The translations under genes and the position numbers were made by a program. From an uncultured Acidimicrobiales bacterium (GTDB taxonomy: Bacteria > Actinomycetota > Acidimicrobiia > Acidimicrobiales > SZUA-35), in the NCBI GenBank assembly GCA_938021675.1, contig CALIFY010000001.1, forward strand, positions 1 to 64,000: a stretch of 64,000 nt of DNA. The letters are read 5' to 3'. This document shows, one piece after another, positions 42,396 to 49,945 of this stretch; the first letter of the stretch is position 1, and each line of letters opens with the position of its first letter. The notes below the pieces were generated by a model. It searched no databases. It saw only the letters and a program-made list of their open reading frames with translations, and had not been told where the DNA came from.

Positions 42396-43654
42396 GGCTC
42401 GATGCGGCTGCTGTCGCGTGGCGACCCGACCCCGCGGTCACGGTCGAAGGGCAACGTAGCTGATACCGAAAACCCGCCGCCCGGTTGTGGTCCGGCCACC
42501 AAACGACCGCCGAATATCTCAACCCGCTCCTGGATGCCTCGAAGGCCGTGTCCGCCCATGTCATCAGCATCGCTGCCCCGGCCGTTGTCGACGATTCGGA
42601 GGTCGAGCGATTGCTGCCGTTGCACGATGTCGACGAAGGCCCGCGCTCCAGGGCCACCATGTTTGAGGACGTTTGTCAGGGATTCCTGCACGATCCGGTA
42701 CGCAGTCATGTCGACAGTCGCTGGCAACTGTGTGGCCGTGTCGCCGGAGGGAGCGTCAACCGGTTCATTGGTGACGTCGAGTCGGACGTCGAGGCCTGTG
42801 GTCGCCAGTTCGGATATCAAGTTCTCCAATGCCCCAAGACCGGGAGCCGGTTGCCAGCTCTCCGATGGCTCGGTCCGAATGGCTGACAGTACATGGCGCA
42901 TCTCGTTCAGGGCGTTCCGGCCCGTTTTCTCGATCTGTTCAAGCGCAGTCGTTGCGCCGTTGGGATCCCGATCGATGATCCGTTGGGCGGCCGCTGCTTG
43001 AACGACGATGACCGAGATCCCGTGCGCCACCACGTCGTGGAGCTCTCTGGCGATTCGGGCCCGCTCCTCGACGACGGCCCGCGCCCGGTCGGAGGAAAGT
43101 GAACGCTCGGCGTGTCGGGCGCGGTCGAGAGCGGCTTCGGTGAATGCCTGGCGGTCTGCGGCTGCGATCCCGATCGCTGCGGTGGCGGCACTGAAGAATC
43201 CGACCAGGGGCAACGCGTATGGTGGAGCCTCGCCGACGAGCACACCTAAACCGGTGTAGGCGGTGAGCATCGCCGCGACAGCGATACTGGACCAACGACC
43301 GCGGCGTCCGCCGTGGGCTGCTGCCGAGTAAATCATGAACCCCGCGGCTAGGAAACTGTTCGGAAGCGGCACCGACCATACGATGGCCTGGATTGGCACA
43401 CTGGCCAGAACAGCGGTCGACGGCGCAAGCCGGCGGAATGGCACGACGAGCGTCGGGCCGATCAAGACTAGCCAATGCCAGGTCTCGGTCGGAACCGTGA
43501 CCTCTGACGACATCTCGGCATCATCAAACCCGATGCCGACAACGATGGCCTCGAACGCGAAAAGGACGGCAACGATCGAGTCGACGAGATGCGGATGGCC
43601 GCGAATCCACCGATGAAGGGTCGTGCCACTGAAGACTCGGACCGGCCAAACCAC
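42392..43654 (-). CDS. HisKA_3-type sensor histidine kinase
   Basis: A 420-residue membrane sensor kinase of the NarX/DesK class. Several hydrophobic helices fill residues 20-165 (VDSIVAVLFAFEAIVVGIGF, WHWLVLIGPTLVVPF, LPNSFLAAGFMIYSAAAHGG and AVAAMLTAYTGLGVLVG), with almost no external loop. The dimerisation helix carries the phosphorylated histidine in ARIARELHDVVAHGISVIVVQ (about 205-225), and the ATPase has VQESLTNVLKHG, VDNGRGSDADDMGGHGLRGIQERVE (in pieces). The GTG at 43654 is chosen because TACCGT lies exactly six bases upstream. An ATG further up at 43807 would add 51 Cys/Arg-rich residues unlike the family. Confidence 0.9.
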   Translation of the reverse strand: MVWPVRVFSGTTLHRWIRGHPHLVDSIVAVLFAFEAIVVGIGFDDAEMSSEVTVPTETWHWLVLIGPTLVVPFRRLAPSTAVLASVPIQAIVWSVPLPNSFLAAGFMIYSAAAHGGRRGRWSSIAVAAMLTAYTGLGVLVGEAPPYALPLVGFFSAATAAIGIAAADRQAFTEAALDRARHAERSLSSDRARAVVEERARIARELHDVVAHGISVIVVQAAAAQRIIDRDPNGATTALEQIEKTGRNALNEMRHVLSAIRTEPSESWQPAPGLGALENLISELATTGLDVRLDVTNEPVDAPSGDTATQLPATVDMTAYRIVQESLTNVLKHGGPGARAFVDIVQRQQSLDLRIVDNGRGSDADDMGGHGLRGIQERVEIFGGRLVAGPQPGGGFSVSATLPFDRDRGVGSPRDSSRIEP

Positions 43655-43660
43655 GTTTCT

Positions 43661-43666
43661 ACGGTA
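43661..43666 (-). promoter_or_regulatory. -10 box of a leaderless start (histidine kinase)
   Basis: On the minus strand, TACCGT is followed by six bases (AGAAAC) and the GTG at 43654. ACGACA, a GACA-type -35 element, lies 17 bp upstream of the box. Confidence 0.5.
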
Positions 43667-43810
43667 TCGACTACCACGGTTGCTGTCGTCAGCCCACTGG
43701 ATGACCGGGTCATCCTCGGGGATGACCCGAGTCCCGGCGCCGCAAGTAATCCGCCGTCGACCTAGTACCCGTGGGCAAACCGAACACCAAGAGTTTCGGC
43801 CGAGCACGAA

Positions 43811-43839
43811 CTGAAGGCGACCGGTTTGGCCGCCTTCAG
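43811..43839 (-). terminator. Terminator-like hairpin between coaA and the kinase gene
   Basis: CTGAAGGCG (43811-43819) and CGCCTTCAG (43831-43839) form a perfect 9-bp stem with an 11-base loop. It lies 165 bases after the coaA stop and before the kinase promoter. The 164 bases between hairpin and coaA hold nothing I can recognise. Confidence 0.5.
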
Positions 43840-44003
43840 TCGTTGCGGAAGCGTGTCGGCACCGGCTCCGCCGAACCAGGTACTTGATCGCTTCCGACTA
43901 CCCGCTCGATTTAGTGAACCGCGTGCCTCGGGTGTCAACAATGGGCCATCCGGTCCAACGATGCTGCGGTGCCGGCAACAGTGCCCGGAAACGCCGTCGG
44001 TGC

Positions 44004-44972
44004 CTAGAGCCGCCGGAGCCGAACCTCAGAGACCGAATGATCTGCTTCCTTGATCAGGATCAGGTCGGCCCGTTCCCTGGTTGGGCGGATATTCTCCACC
44101 AAGTTCTTCTCGTTGATCCTGACCCAAATGTCGGTGGCGGTGGACATGGCGTCTTCGTCGCTCAACTCCGAATAACGCTGAAAGTAGGAGCGTGGGTCGC
44201 GAAACGCCGTCTCCCGTAGGGTGAAAAACCGTTCGACGTACCAGTCTCGGATGTACTCGACCTCGGCATCGACGTAGATGGAGAAGTCGAAATAGTCCGA
44301 AACGAACAATGGCCGTTCGTCATCGAGAGACGCTGACTGCAACACGGTGAGCCCTTCGACAATCAATATGTCTGGTTGCCGTACGACGGTCTCTTTGTCG
44401 GGGAGTACGTCGTATGTCAGGTGGGAGTAGATCGGTGCCATCACTTCCGGTTGACCCGATTTGACCTCGGCTAAGAACTGCAGAAGCCGGCGCCGGTCGT
44501 AGCTTTCTGGGAACCCCTTGCGTTCCATCAGCCCTCGTTCCGACAGCACGGCGTTGGGATACAAGAAGCCATCGGTGGTTACAAGATCTACTTGCGGGTG
44601 GTTGGGCCAACGAGCCAGCACGGTCTGCAACACACGAGACGTCGTCGACTTTCCGACAGCCACCGAACCGGCGATGCCGATGACAAACGGCACCTTGGCT
44701 GGGAGTTTTCCGAGAAAGGTGTCGCTGGCGCGGTACAGGTCTTGCGAGGCTCCGACATACAGGTTGAGGAGCCGGGACAGCGGAAGATAGATCTTGGCTA
44801 CCTCATCAAGACTGAGAGTGACGTTTAGACCGCGCAACTTCTGCAAGTCTTCCTCGGACAGGCTCAGCGGCGTCGATGCCCGAAGCGCACCCCAATCTGC
44901 GTCGGAGAAGATCATGTATGGCTGCAGCTTTAGCTCATCAGACGAACCGGTCACCGCTCCGCATCGTGCCAT
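44004..44972 (-). CDS. coaA: Type I pantothenate kinase
   Basis: A 322-residue enzyme that phosphorylates pantothenate, the first step of coenzyme A synthesis. It has [14 protein letters not shown] at the N-terminus, Walker [19 protein letters not shown] (about 98-115), [12 protein letters not shown] (about 131-142), RKGFPESYD (about 151-159), YSHLTYDV (about 181-188) and [11 protein letters not shown] (about 204-214), all typical of the prokaryotic type I enzyme. The length matches E. coli CoaA (316). It is divergent from the Nudix gene. The ATG at 44972 gives a 19-residue N-terminal extension before the conserved PY-x-x-F; no ribosome binding site is visible. Confidence 0.94.
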   Translation of the reverse strand: MARCGAVTGSSDELKLQPYMIFSDADWGALRASTPLSLSEEDLQKLRGLNVTLSLDEVAKIYLPLSRLLNLYVGASQDLYRASDTFLGKLPAKVPFVIGIAGSVAVGKSTTSRVLQTVLARWPNHPQVDLVTTDGFLYPNAVLSERGLMERKGFPESYDRRRLLQFLAEVKSGQPEVMAPIYSHLTYDVLPDKETVVRQPDILIVEGLTVLQSASLDDERPLFVSDYFDFSIYVDAEVEYIRDWYVERFFTLRETAFRDPRSYFQRYSELSDEDAMSTATDIWVRINEKNLVENIRPTRERADLILIKEADHSVSEVRLRRL

Positions 44973-45076
44973 GCGATGCGTCGTTGGGCAACCAGGCGGT
45001 CACCGTTGGATCTTGGCCAGGCGAACCGGTTCACCTGCCGGCGGGATCTTGGAGCCGTCGAGACCAATGCCGAGCT

Positions 45077-45589
45077 ATGGTTCGTGCCGTGAACCCATGG
45101 GGACTCCGGCGCACGGCGGCACGGGTAGTGTTGCTCAACGATCTCGATGAGGTGTTCTTGATTCACGCCCGGGATCCGGCTGATGGTTCGAAACCGACGT
45201 GGTGGGAGATCCCCGGTGGTGGATTGGAAACCGGTGAACCATCGGCCGATTGCGCGGCCCGAGAGCTGTACGAAGAGGCCGGTTTCGAAGAGGTCGAGAT
45301 CGGTCCTGTCGTCTGGGTGCAACACGTCGAGTTCGACTTTGGCGGATATCACTTCGATCAGGATGAGGTGATTCACGTCGCCAGAACTCGCCAACGGGCC
45401 ATCGGCCGGCCACAGGGTTTGGAACTGTTGGAATCGTTGGCTTTCCTGGACGCCAAGTGGTGGTCTCTCAGCGATGTTGTAGCGGCCAGCGGCACATCGT
45501 TTCTGCCACCGCGGCTTCCTGAACTGCTCCCGCAGCTGATCGATGGCCCACTCCCCGACCCACCGATCGACATTTCCCCTCCTGGGTAA
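45077..45589 (+). CDS. Nudix hydrolase
   Basis: A 170-residue Nudix-fold hydrolase. RTAARVVLLNDLDEVFLIHARDP opens the fold, and the Nudix box reads GGGLETGEPSADCAARELYEEAGFE (about 54-78, in pieces), matching G-x5-E-x7-R-E-[LIV]-x-E-E-x-G. It hydrolyses a nucleoside diphosphate linked to another moiety; substrate not predictable. The ATG at 45077 starts just before the fold. It is divergent from coaA, with 104 bp between the starts, and convergent with the LytR_C gene. Confidence 0.9.
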   Translation: MVRAVNPWGLRRTAARVVLLNDLDEVFLIHARDPADGSKPTWWEIPGGGLETGEPSADCAARELYEEAGFEEVEIGPVVWVQHVEFDFGGYHFDQDEVIHVARTRQRAIGRPQGLELLESLAFLDAKWWSLSDVVAASGTSFLPPRLPELLPQLIDGPLPDPPIDISPPG

Positions 45590-45611
45590 CGTCGGTTGGG
45601 CCCACGGTGTA

Positions 45612-46106
45612 CTAGAAGTCTGAATTCTGGCCGAGGACGACGATGACGTCAGCGCCATCGGTCACGACACCCGGGTTGTCGAGGAGGGGTCGCACCCTTG
45701 TCTCCTCTATACCGAGTTGGCTTGCCACCTCGACCGCATCTGCCTTATACCCGTCGATGTAGTACACGGCGCCATCATCGATTGGTTCGCCTTCTTTATT
45801 CTGCGGATCGAGCGTGCCGTACCCCAGACCTTCGAGTCGTCTGGTGGCCCGCCCGGCGAGACCTTGCCGCCCGTCCGACCCGTTACCGACACGAATCGTG
45901 ACCTCATTGGCAGGCCGGAGGCCGAGCCCTGGGGCGATCGGGTCGACAACCGGTTCCTCTTCTCGGCCTTCAGCCTCCCAGAGCCCGTCGTCGACGCTTT
46001 CCGATAAAAATCCGAACGCCCTGATCAGCCCAAACCCGAACACCAGGAGTGCAACGGCCAGGGCGACGGCGTTGAGCACGTCATTTCGTTCGACCCTGTC
46101 TAGCAC
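45612..46106 (-). CDS. LytR_C-domain membrane protein
   Basis: A 164-residue membrane-anchored protein. One helix (VLNAVALAVALLVFGFGLIRAFGFL, about residues 10-34) is followed by an acidic linker and a LytR C-terminal domain (VTIRVGNGSDGRQGLAGRATRRLEGLGY, about 69-96 in pieces, then VYYIDGYKADAVEVASQLGI and VIVVLGQN). The domain often follows LytR-CpsA-Psr ligases, and alone occurs as small actinobacterial envelope proteins. The GTG at 46106 has GGAG seven bases upstream. It lies downstream of trmI, 163 bp away, on the same strand. Confidence 0.85.
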   Translation of the reverse strand: MLDRVERNDVLNAVALAVALLVFGFGLIRAFGFLSESVDDGLWEAEGREEEPVVDPIAPGLGLRPANEVTIRVGNGSDGRQGLAGRATRRLEGLGYGTLDPQNKEGEPIDDGAVYYIDGYKADAVEVASQLGIEETRVRPLLDNPGVVTDGADVIVVLGQNSDF

Positions 46107-46269
46107 TACTTACTCCGTGTTCCTTTCCTTGCCGCCCGAGCCGTTCAGCCTAGAGCACCAGCGCAGCCAATTGGTGGCAAGACGGCCGCGATCCTCGTAT
46201 CGCAACGTGGATTGATGGAGCGATGATCCGAACCGGCTCGCCCACGAGGCGTTTGGGATGGAATCTCGC

Positions 46270-47076
46270 TCAGGTGGCTAGCAACCTGGCCCTGGTCAGG
46301 AAACCGGTATGAGCTACCATCCGATGATCGGGGCGGACTGCCGCACCTTCGATGTGCCAGGTGCGATGCATGACCTCGGTGGTCGAAAGTTCGGAGAAAC
46401 CGGCCGACTCGAGCGCGGTCCTGACCTTCATCACCTGAGTAATCGACGGGCTGTATGACACGAGGATCCCTCCGGGCCGCAACGCCGATCTGATGTGGGG
46501 AACCACCCGCCACGGTTCGGGGATATCGAGAACGGCCCGATCGAATTGGCCGTCGGCGTGTTCGGGGGCGAACCCCTCGTAACTATCGCGGCTATGAACG
46601 TCGTAGCGATCGAGGGCTTCGACGCCAAGAAACTCCGACACGTTTTTCTTGGCTTTCGCTGCGAAGTCGTCTCGCAGCTCGTAGCCGACGATGTCGGCGC
46701 CGGCCCGCAACATGCCCATCGAAAGTGCCCCGGATCCAACTCCGGATTCGAAGACTCGGATCCCTGGTTCGATGTCGGCGAGGAGAAGCAGTGGGCCGAT
46801 GTCCTTCGGATAGATGACCTGCGCTCCTCGGGGCATGGCCAGTATGTAGTCGCTTAGCGTTGGCCGATAGGCCGTAAACTTCTGCCCCCGTGTCGTCGCT
46901 ATGGCGGCCCCTTCGGCCTGGCCGATGATTTCACCGTGGGGCGCGACTCCGGCATGGGTCTGGAACTCGTCTCCGTCGGCCAGTCGGACGAGGTATCGGC
47001 GCTGTTTGTGATCGATGAGCAATACCAGATCGCCCTCGGCGAGCGGCTTTGCCACTGTGGTTTCACTGTCGCTCAT
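46270..47076 (-). CDS. trmI: tRNA (adenine-58-N1)-methyltransferase
   Basis: A 268-residue SAM-dependent enzyme that makes m1A at position 58 in the T-loop of tRNA. The N-terminal beta domain (LAEGDLVLLIDHKQRRYLVRL, then GEIIGQAEG) guides tRNA binding. The methyltransferase core has DYILAMPRGAQVIYPKDIGPLLLLADIEPGIRVFESGVGSGALSMGML (in pieces, motif I at about 103-116), VGYELRDDFA, and DRAVLDIPEPWRVV (about 172-185). The ATG at 47076 overlaps the TGA of the TtuA-like gene. In Actinobacteria trmI usually lies near proteasome genes; here it is linked to T54 thiolation genes instead. Confidence 0.93.
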   Translation of the reverse strand: MSDSETTVAKPLAEGDLVLLIDHKQRRYLVRLADGDEFQTHAGVAPHGEIIGQAEGAAIATTRGQKFTAYRPTLSDYILAMPRGAQVIYPKDIGPLLLLADIEPGIRVFESGVGSGALSMGMLRAGADIVGYELRDDFAAKAKKNVSEFLGVEALDRYDVHSRDSYEGFAPEHADGQFDRAVLDIPEPWRVVPHIRSALRPGGILVSYSPSITQVMKVRTALESAGFSELSTTEVMHRTWHIEGAAVRPDHRMVAHTGFLTRARLLAT

Positions 47077-48056
47077 CGGGTCGCCTTCGCTCGGGTGGAG
47101 AGTACATGCACTGGAACCGGTTCGGCGCCGGCGGTCCGGTCGACGAGCCGACAAAAACTACAGATCTCCCCGTCGCATGGGCTGCCGCACCGCCCGCACG
47201 GAGTCGGCCCGTCTCGCCGGGCACCGGTATCGCTTGTGTCGCTTGAGTCGTTGGTCGGCTCATCCTCGAGCCGGTCGGCCATCCGGGCCAGGAACCCAAA
47301 GTAGAACTCGGTTTTTGATCCCGGTGATTGGACCTCCAAACCGTTGAGTGCCTCTTTGTATGCCACATGCTTGTTGCCGGCCGCCATCGGACACTCGTCT
47401 ACGAGGTAGTCGATGCCCCGCAGTACGCAATACGCCGCCGTCTCGCGCTCGGTAAGCCGGACCAGTGGCTTGACCTTTCGAGGAAAGCCGCGCCCCGCTG
47501 GTAGCACCGGCCGCTGGCGTTGCAGATAGTCGACTTGCCAGCGCAACGTGTTGCCGTAGAGTACCGCCGCCTCGTCGTCGAGATTGTGGCCGGTCACGAG
47601 CGCGTCGTAGTTGCCGTCGACGGCGGCCCGGTCGAACAGGTGGCGTTTCGACAGTCCACATGCCGAGCAGGGAACTCGACCGGTCGTGGCCGCCGCGGTG
47701 GGGATGTCGTAGTCATACCGCTGGCGTAGGTCGACTTCGACCAGTCGAAGTCCGCGATCGCTGGCGAAACGCCTGGCGTAGTGTCCGGCCTGGTCCGAGT
47801 AGTCACCGATGCCGAGACCGACGTATAGCCCGTCGGTGTCGTATCCCAGTTCGACGAGGAGATCCCACATCGCAAGGCTGTCCTTGCCCCCAGATACCGC
47901 GAGAAGGGGTCGTTCACCGGGCGACAACATCTCGAATTGGTCAATCGTTCGCTCGACCTGCTGTCGGCAGTATCGCACGAAATGGTCGGCACAGAAGTTG
48001 GCGTTATGTCGACGGAGGTCGATGACGGCCCCGTCGCCGCAGACACGGCACTTCAA
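47073..48056 (-). CDS. ttuA: TtuA-like tRNA 2-thiouridine synthetase
   Basis: A 327-residue PP-loop ATPase of the TtuA/TtcA class that puts sulfur onto tRNA. It has an N-terminal zinc site (CRVCG, with FCADH later), the adenylating loop LAVSGGKDSLAMWD (about 52-65), the catalytic and cluster cysteines in CSACGLSKRH (about 131-140) and CPMA (about 222), TGHNLDDEAAVLYGNTL (about 155-171), and a C-terminal zinc finger CGRCGSPCDGEICSFCR (about 291-307). This is nearly segment-for-segment the layout of Thermus TtuA, which makes 2-thioribothymidine at position 54. It starts with TTG overlapping the stop of the TtuB-like gene by four bases and overlaps trmI at its end. Confidence 0.88.
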   Translation of the reverse strand: MKCRVCGDGAVIDLRRHNANFCADHFVRYCRQQVERTIDQFEMLSPGERPLLAVSGGKDSLAMWDLLVELGYDTDGLYVGLGIGDYSDQAGHYARRFASDRGLRLVEVDLRQRYDYDIPTAAATTGRVPCSACGLSKRHLFDRAAVDGNYDALVTGHNLDDEAAVLYGNTLRWQVDYLQRQRPVLPAGRGFPRKVKPLVRLTERETAAYCVLRGIDYLVDECPMAAGNKHVAYKEALNGLEVQSPGSKTEFYFGFLARMADRLEDEPTNDSSDTSDTGARRDGPTPCGRCGSPCDGEICSFCRLVDRTAGAEPVPVHVLSTRAKATR

Positions 48057-48277
48057 CCTACGACCTCGGTTCCAACCGCAACCGCGCCGCCGCTGATGAC
48101 CGGACGGATCTCGACCTCTTGATCATCGGCCAGAATGGCATCTCCTGGCACCAGCGTGCCGGCGCTGATAACCAGAACCGATTCCCGGTGTAGCTCCAAT
48201 TGTCGCAGCAACTTAACCACCGACATCGGGCCGCGAAATTCGAGTTCGCGGTTGGGGTTTCGCAGAATTACTTTCAT
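48053..48277 (-). CDS. ttuB: TtuB-like ubiquitin-fold sulfur carrier with C-terminal extension
   Basis: A 74-residue beta-grasp protein of the ThiS/MoaD/TtuB class. VILRNPNRELEFRG, VVKLLRQLEL, ESVLVISAGTLVPGDAILADDQEVEIRPVISGG follow the TtuB sequence layout in order, ending in the Ile-Ser-Gly-Gly motif that is activated as a thiocarboxylate. The Gly-Gly (codons at 48086-48091) is not terminal: ten more residues (AVAVGTEVVG) follow. A carrier of this kind would need proteolytic trimming to expose Gly-Gly. It is translationally coupled to the TtuA-like gene, its expected sulfur acceptor. ThiS or a protein-modifying role are alternatives, but the neighbour makes TtuB the best reading. Confidence 0.82.
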   Translation of the reverse strand: MKVILRNPNRELEFRGPMSVVKLLRQLELHRESVLVISAGTLVPGDAILADDQEVEIRPVISGGAVAVGTEVVG

Positions 48278-48289
48278 CGTCGACCTGCT

Positions 48290-48556
48290 TCAGCCGGTCG
48301 ATGCGTTGCGCCGGCTTCGGCGGGCGGCGCGCTTCTCTCGCCGGAAGTCTTTGAGCTGACGCTTGTGGGAGATGGGAAGGTGCTCGATGAGGACCGTCTG
48401 GCCTGGCTTGATCGGCGAAATGTCTATCAGTTCTCGACGGCCTGTCGATCGTTGGACGAGTCGGAACAACAGCATTGCCGCCGACGTGAAGACCCACGAG
48501 CGCGCCGGGCCACCGATGTATGACCGAACGGCCCAAAAAATCGCGCGTTTTACCAT
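48290..48556 (-). CDS. Small basic membrane-associated protein of unknown function
   Basis: An 88-residue protein. The first half has a hydrophobic stretch of moderate strength (AIFWAVRSYIGGP, then VFTSAAMLLFRLVQ, about residues 5-34), and the tail is strongly basic (HKRQLKDFRREKRAARRSRR). It lies 12 bp upstream of the TtuB-like gene and touches the stop of the preceding small gene, so it belongs to the same run of genes. The family is not recognised. One membrane segment with a cytoplasmic basic tail is the likely arrangement. Confidence 0.6.
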   Translation of the reverse strand: MVKRAIFWAVRSYIGGPARSWVFTSAAMLLFRLVQRSTGRRELIDISPIKPGQTVLIEHLPISHKRQLKDFRREKRAARRSRRNASTG

Positions 48557-48765
48557 CAGAACCGGCGAATCTCCAACACAGAACTCTTCTTCTTCCCTGC
48601 TCGTCGGCCGAATACGTAGACGAGGAGGAGGATGAGCACGGCGGCCGCAGCGCCGCCGACCGCCAGCTTTTTCTTGCTGTCTTCTGCGACGACATCGACC
48701 TGTCCCTGGATATCTCTGAACTTGGCCTCTATGTCGGCGGGGGTGATGCCTGCGGTTTCGGTCAT
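48556..48765 (-). CDS. Small single-helix membrane protein
   Basis: A 69-residue protein with a soluble N-terminal helix (ITPADIEAKFRDIQGQVDVVAEDSKKK, in pieces), one strong membrane helix (LAVGGAAAAVLILLLVYVFG, about 33-52) and a basic tail (RRAGKKK). The layout is frequent in actinobacteria beside holin-like proteins. The ATG at 48765 is chosen (AGAAAGAG upstream); a GTG at 48783 would add six residues. It sits between the holin-like gene and the 88-residue gene on the same strand. Confidence 0.65.
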   Translation of the reverse strand: MTETAGITPADIEAKFRDIQGQVDVVAEDSKKKLAVGGAAAAVLILLLVYVFGRRAGKKKSSVLEIRRF

Positions 48766-48806
48766 AGCAACTCTTTCTCTCACTCAGTTCAAACTCGGTG
48801 GGCGTG

Positions 48807-49136
48807 CTAGGCGATCTTCTTTTTTGCGTTGGACAGGGAGAGGTAGATCAACGCGATAGCGACACCCAACACCACGATGGTGATCAGGTATGGCAGCATC
48901 GACATCCACGACGAGCCTCCGAACGCATCTATTGACTGCAGCAACCTGAGCGAGGCCAGGCCGACGAAGAAACATCCTAAGAACATCAAGATCGAACCGC
49001 CGAAGCCTAGGCCTAGATAGCGTCCAAGGCGTTTGAGCGGTTCGACAGTCTCTTGCTTTGCGTAGCTGATCAGGAGTTGTTGCATCTCCTGGGCGCCCTC
49101 AAGCGGGCTGGTTCTCGACACCGGTGGTCCCTTCAT
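48807..49136 (-). CDS. Actinobacterial holin-X/phage-holin-superfamily-like membrane protein
   Basis: A 109-residue protein with a soluble N-terminal helix (EMQQLLISYAKQETVEPLKRLGRYLG) and two membrane helices (LGFGGSILMFLGCFFVGLASLRLL, about 42-65; LPYLITIVVLGVAIALIYLSL, about 82-102). The first-helix pattern of Q-E-T-V-x-P-L-K-x-L-x-x-x-x-G resembles the actinobacterial Holin-X group; these proteins are chromosomal and not part of a prophage. It is the first of three consecutive small membrane-protein genes upstream of the TtuB/TtuA/TrmI set. Confidence 0.7.
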   Translation of the reverse strand: MKGPPVSRTSPLEGAQEMQQLLISYAKQETVEPLKRLGRYLGLGFGGSILMFLGCFFVGLASLRLLQSIDAFGGSSWMSMLPYLITIVVLGVAIALIYLSLSNAKKKIA

Positions 49137-49228
49137 CCGTCACCCGTAGTGTGGACCTTGAGTGTAGATGGTCGCTGCCTCGCTGTTGCTCGACCGGCCA
49201 ACGAATCCGGCCGATTCCGGCTGCGAGG

Positions 49229-49846
49229 TCAGTCTCCCCGTAGTTTGAGCTCGATCAGCTCGAGCGTGTCATCGATGGCGATGTCGAGAAGGTCGAGTCG
49301 TTCGGCCGTCGTCGGCGCCCCGAGAAGCTTCTGTTTGTCGAACTGACCGACTGGAAGGGTCGCCGCCATCTGCATGGTGGCGATACTTGCATCGTCGGCT
49401 GGCTGCGGCACGGTCCCGACGTCCACTCCGGCCTCCGACACCAGGGCCATGCACCGGCGGAATTTGGTCGACACCTCGTCAAGTCTGCCTTCGGAGACGA
49501 GATCGCCGTCTTGGTCCGGCCAGAGGTCGATCTCTGCCATTGGGTACGGCGAATCGGGCAACCACCGGTTGATTCGGAACCGATCGATTCCGACGGTGAT
49601 GATGGCCCATCGGCCATCTGGCAAGGGTTCGGCCTCGATAATGCGGGCAATCGTTCCGAGCGAGGATCGCTGATCTTGACCTCCGGTATCGAGGCCCCGT
49701 TCGATCATGACCACACCAAAGCAGCGGTCGCTGTCCAGCAGATCGTCGACCAGGGTGCGGTATCGGAGTTCGAAGACGTGCAGTGGCAAGACCATCGACG
49801 GAAACAGCACGGTCCGTAGCGGAAACTGGGGTAGCACGCGAGTCAT
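49229..49846 (-). CDS. LON substrate-binding (N-terminal) domain protein
   Basis: A 205-residue stand-alone LON N-domain protein. LPQFPLRTVLFPSMVLPLHVFELRYRTLVDDLL (in pieces, about 5-37) is the classic LON start, followed by FGVVMIERG, GTIARIIEAEPLPDGRWAIITVGIDRFRI (in pieces). It lacks the AAA+ and protease domains of Lon, so it may bind unfolded protein or regulate a partner. Such short LON proteins are common in actinobacteria. A TAGCGT box nine bases before the ATG at 49846 could give a near-leaderless transcript. Confidence 0.88.
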   Translation of the reverse strand: MTRVLPQFPLRTVLFPSMVLPLHVFELRYRTLVDDLLDSDRCFGVVMIERGLDTGGQDQRSSLGTIARIIEAEPLPDGRWAIITVGIDRFRINRWLPDSPYPMAEIDLWPDQDGDLVSEGRLDEVSTKFRRCMALVSEAGVDVGTVPQPADDASIATMQMAATLPVGQFDKQKLLGAPTTAERLDLLDIAIDDTLELIELKLRGD

Positions 49847-49905
49847 CTAGACACGACGCTAGCGATCGAGGCCAAGTGACGGCTGGTCAGGCGTCAGATT
49901 GCCCG

Positions 49906-49929
49906 CCCGACCAGGTGTTGGTGGGTCGG
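49906..49929 (-). terminator. Terminator hairpin after the carboxypeptidase gene
   Basis: CCCGACC (49906-49912) and GGGTCGG (49923-49929) form a perfect 7-bp stem with a ten-base loop, 17 bases after the stop of the dacB-like gene. It lacks a T-tract. Confidence 0.45.
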
Positions 49930-49945
49930 TGCTAAAGGCGGTCGA

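Noticed and set aside
42392-43807. ATG at 43807 as the start of the histidine kinase
   Set aside because: The added 51 residues are Cys/Arg-rich and unlike kinases, whereas TACCGT stands six bases before GTG 43654.
43840-44003. A tRNA gene between the kinase and coaA
   Set aside because: CCGAACCAGG looked like a tRNA 3' end, but no T-loop GTTCGAxTC, anticodon stem or D-arm can be folded on either strand.
48807-49136. A prophage remnant because of a holin-like protein
   Set aside because: No lysin, integrase, capsid or tail genes lie nearby, and holin-X-type proteins are normal chromosomal genes in actinobacteria.
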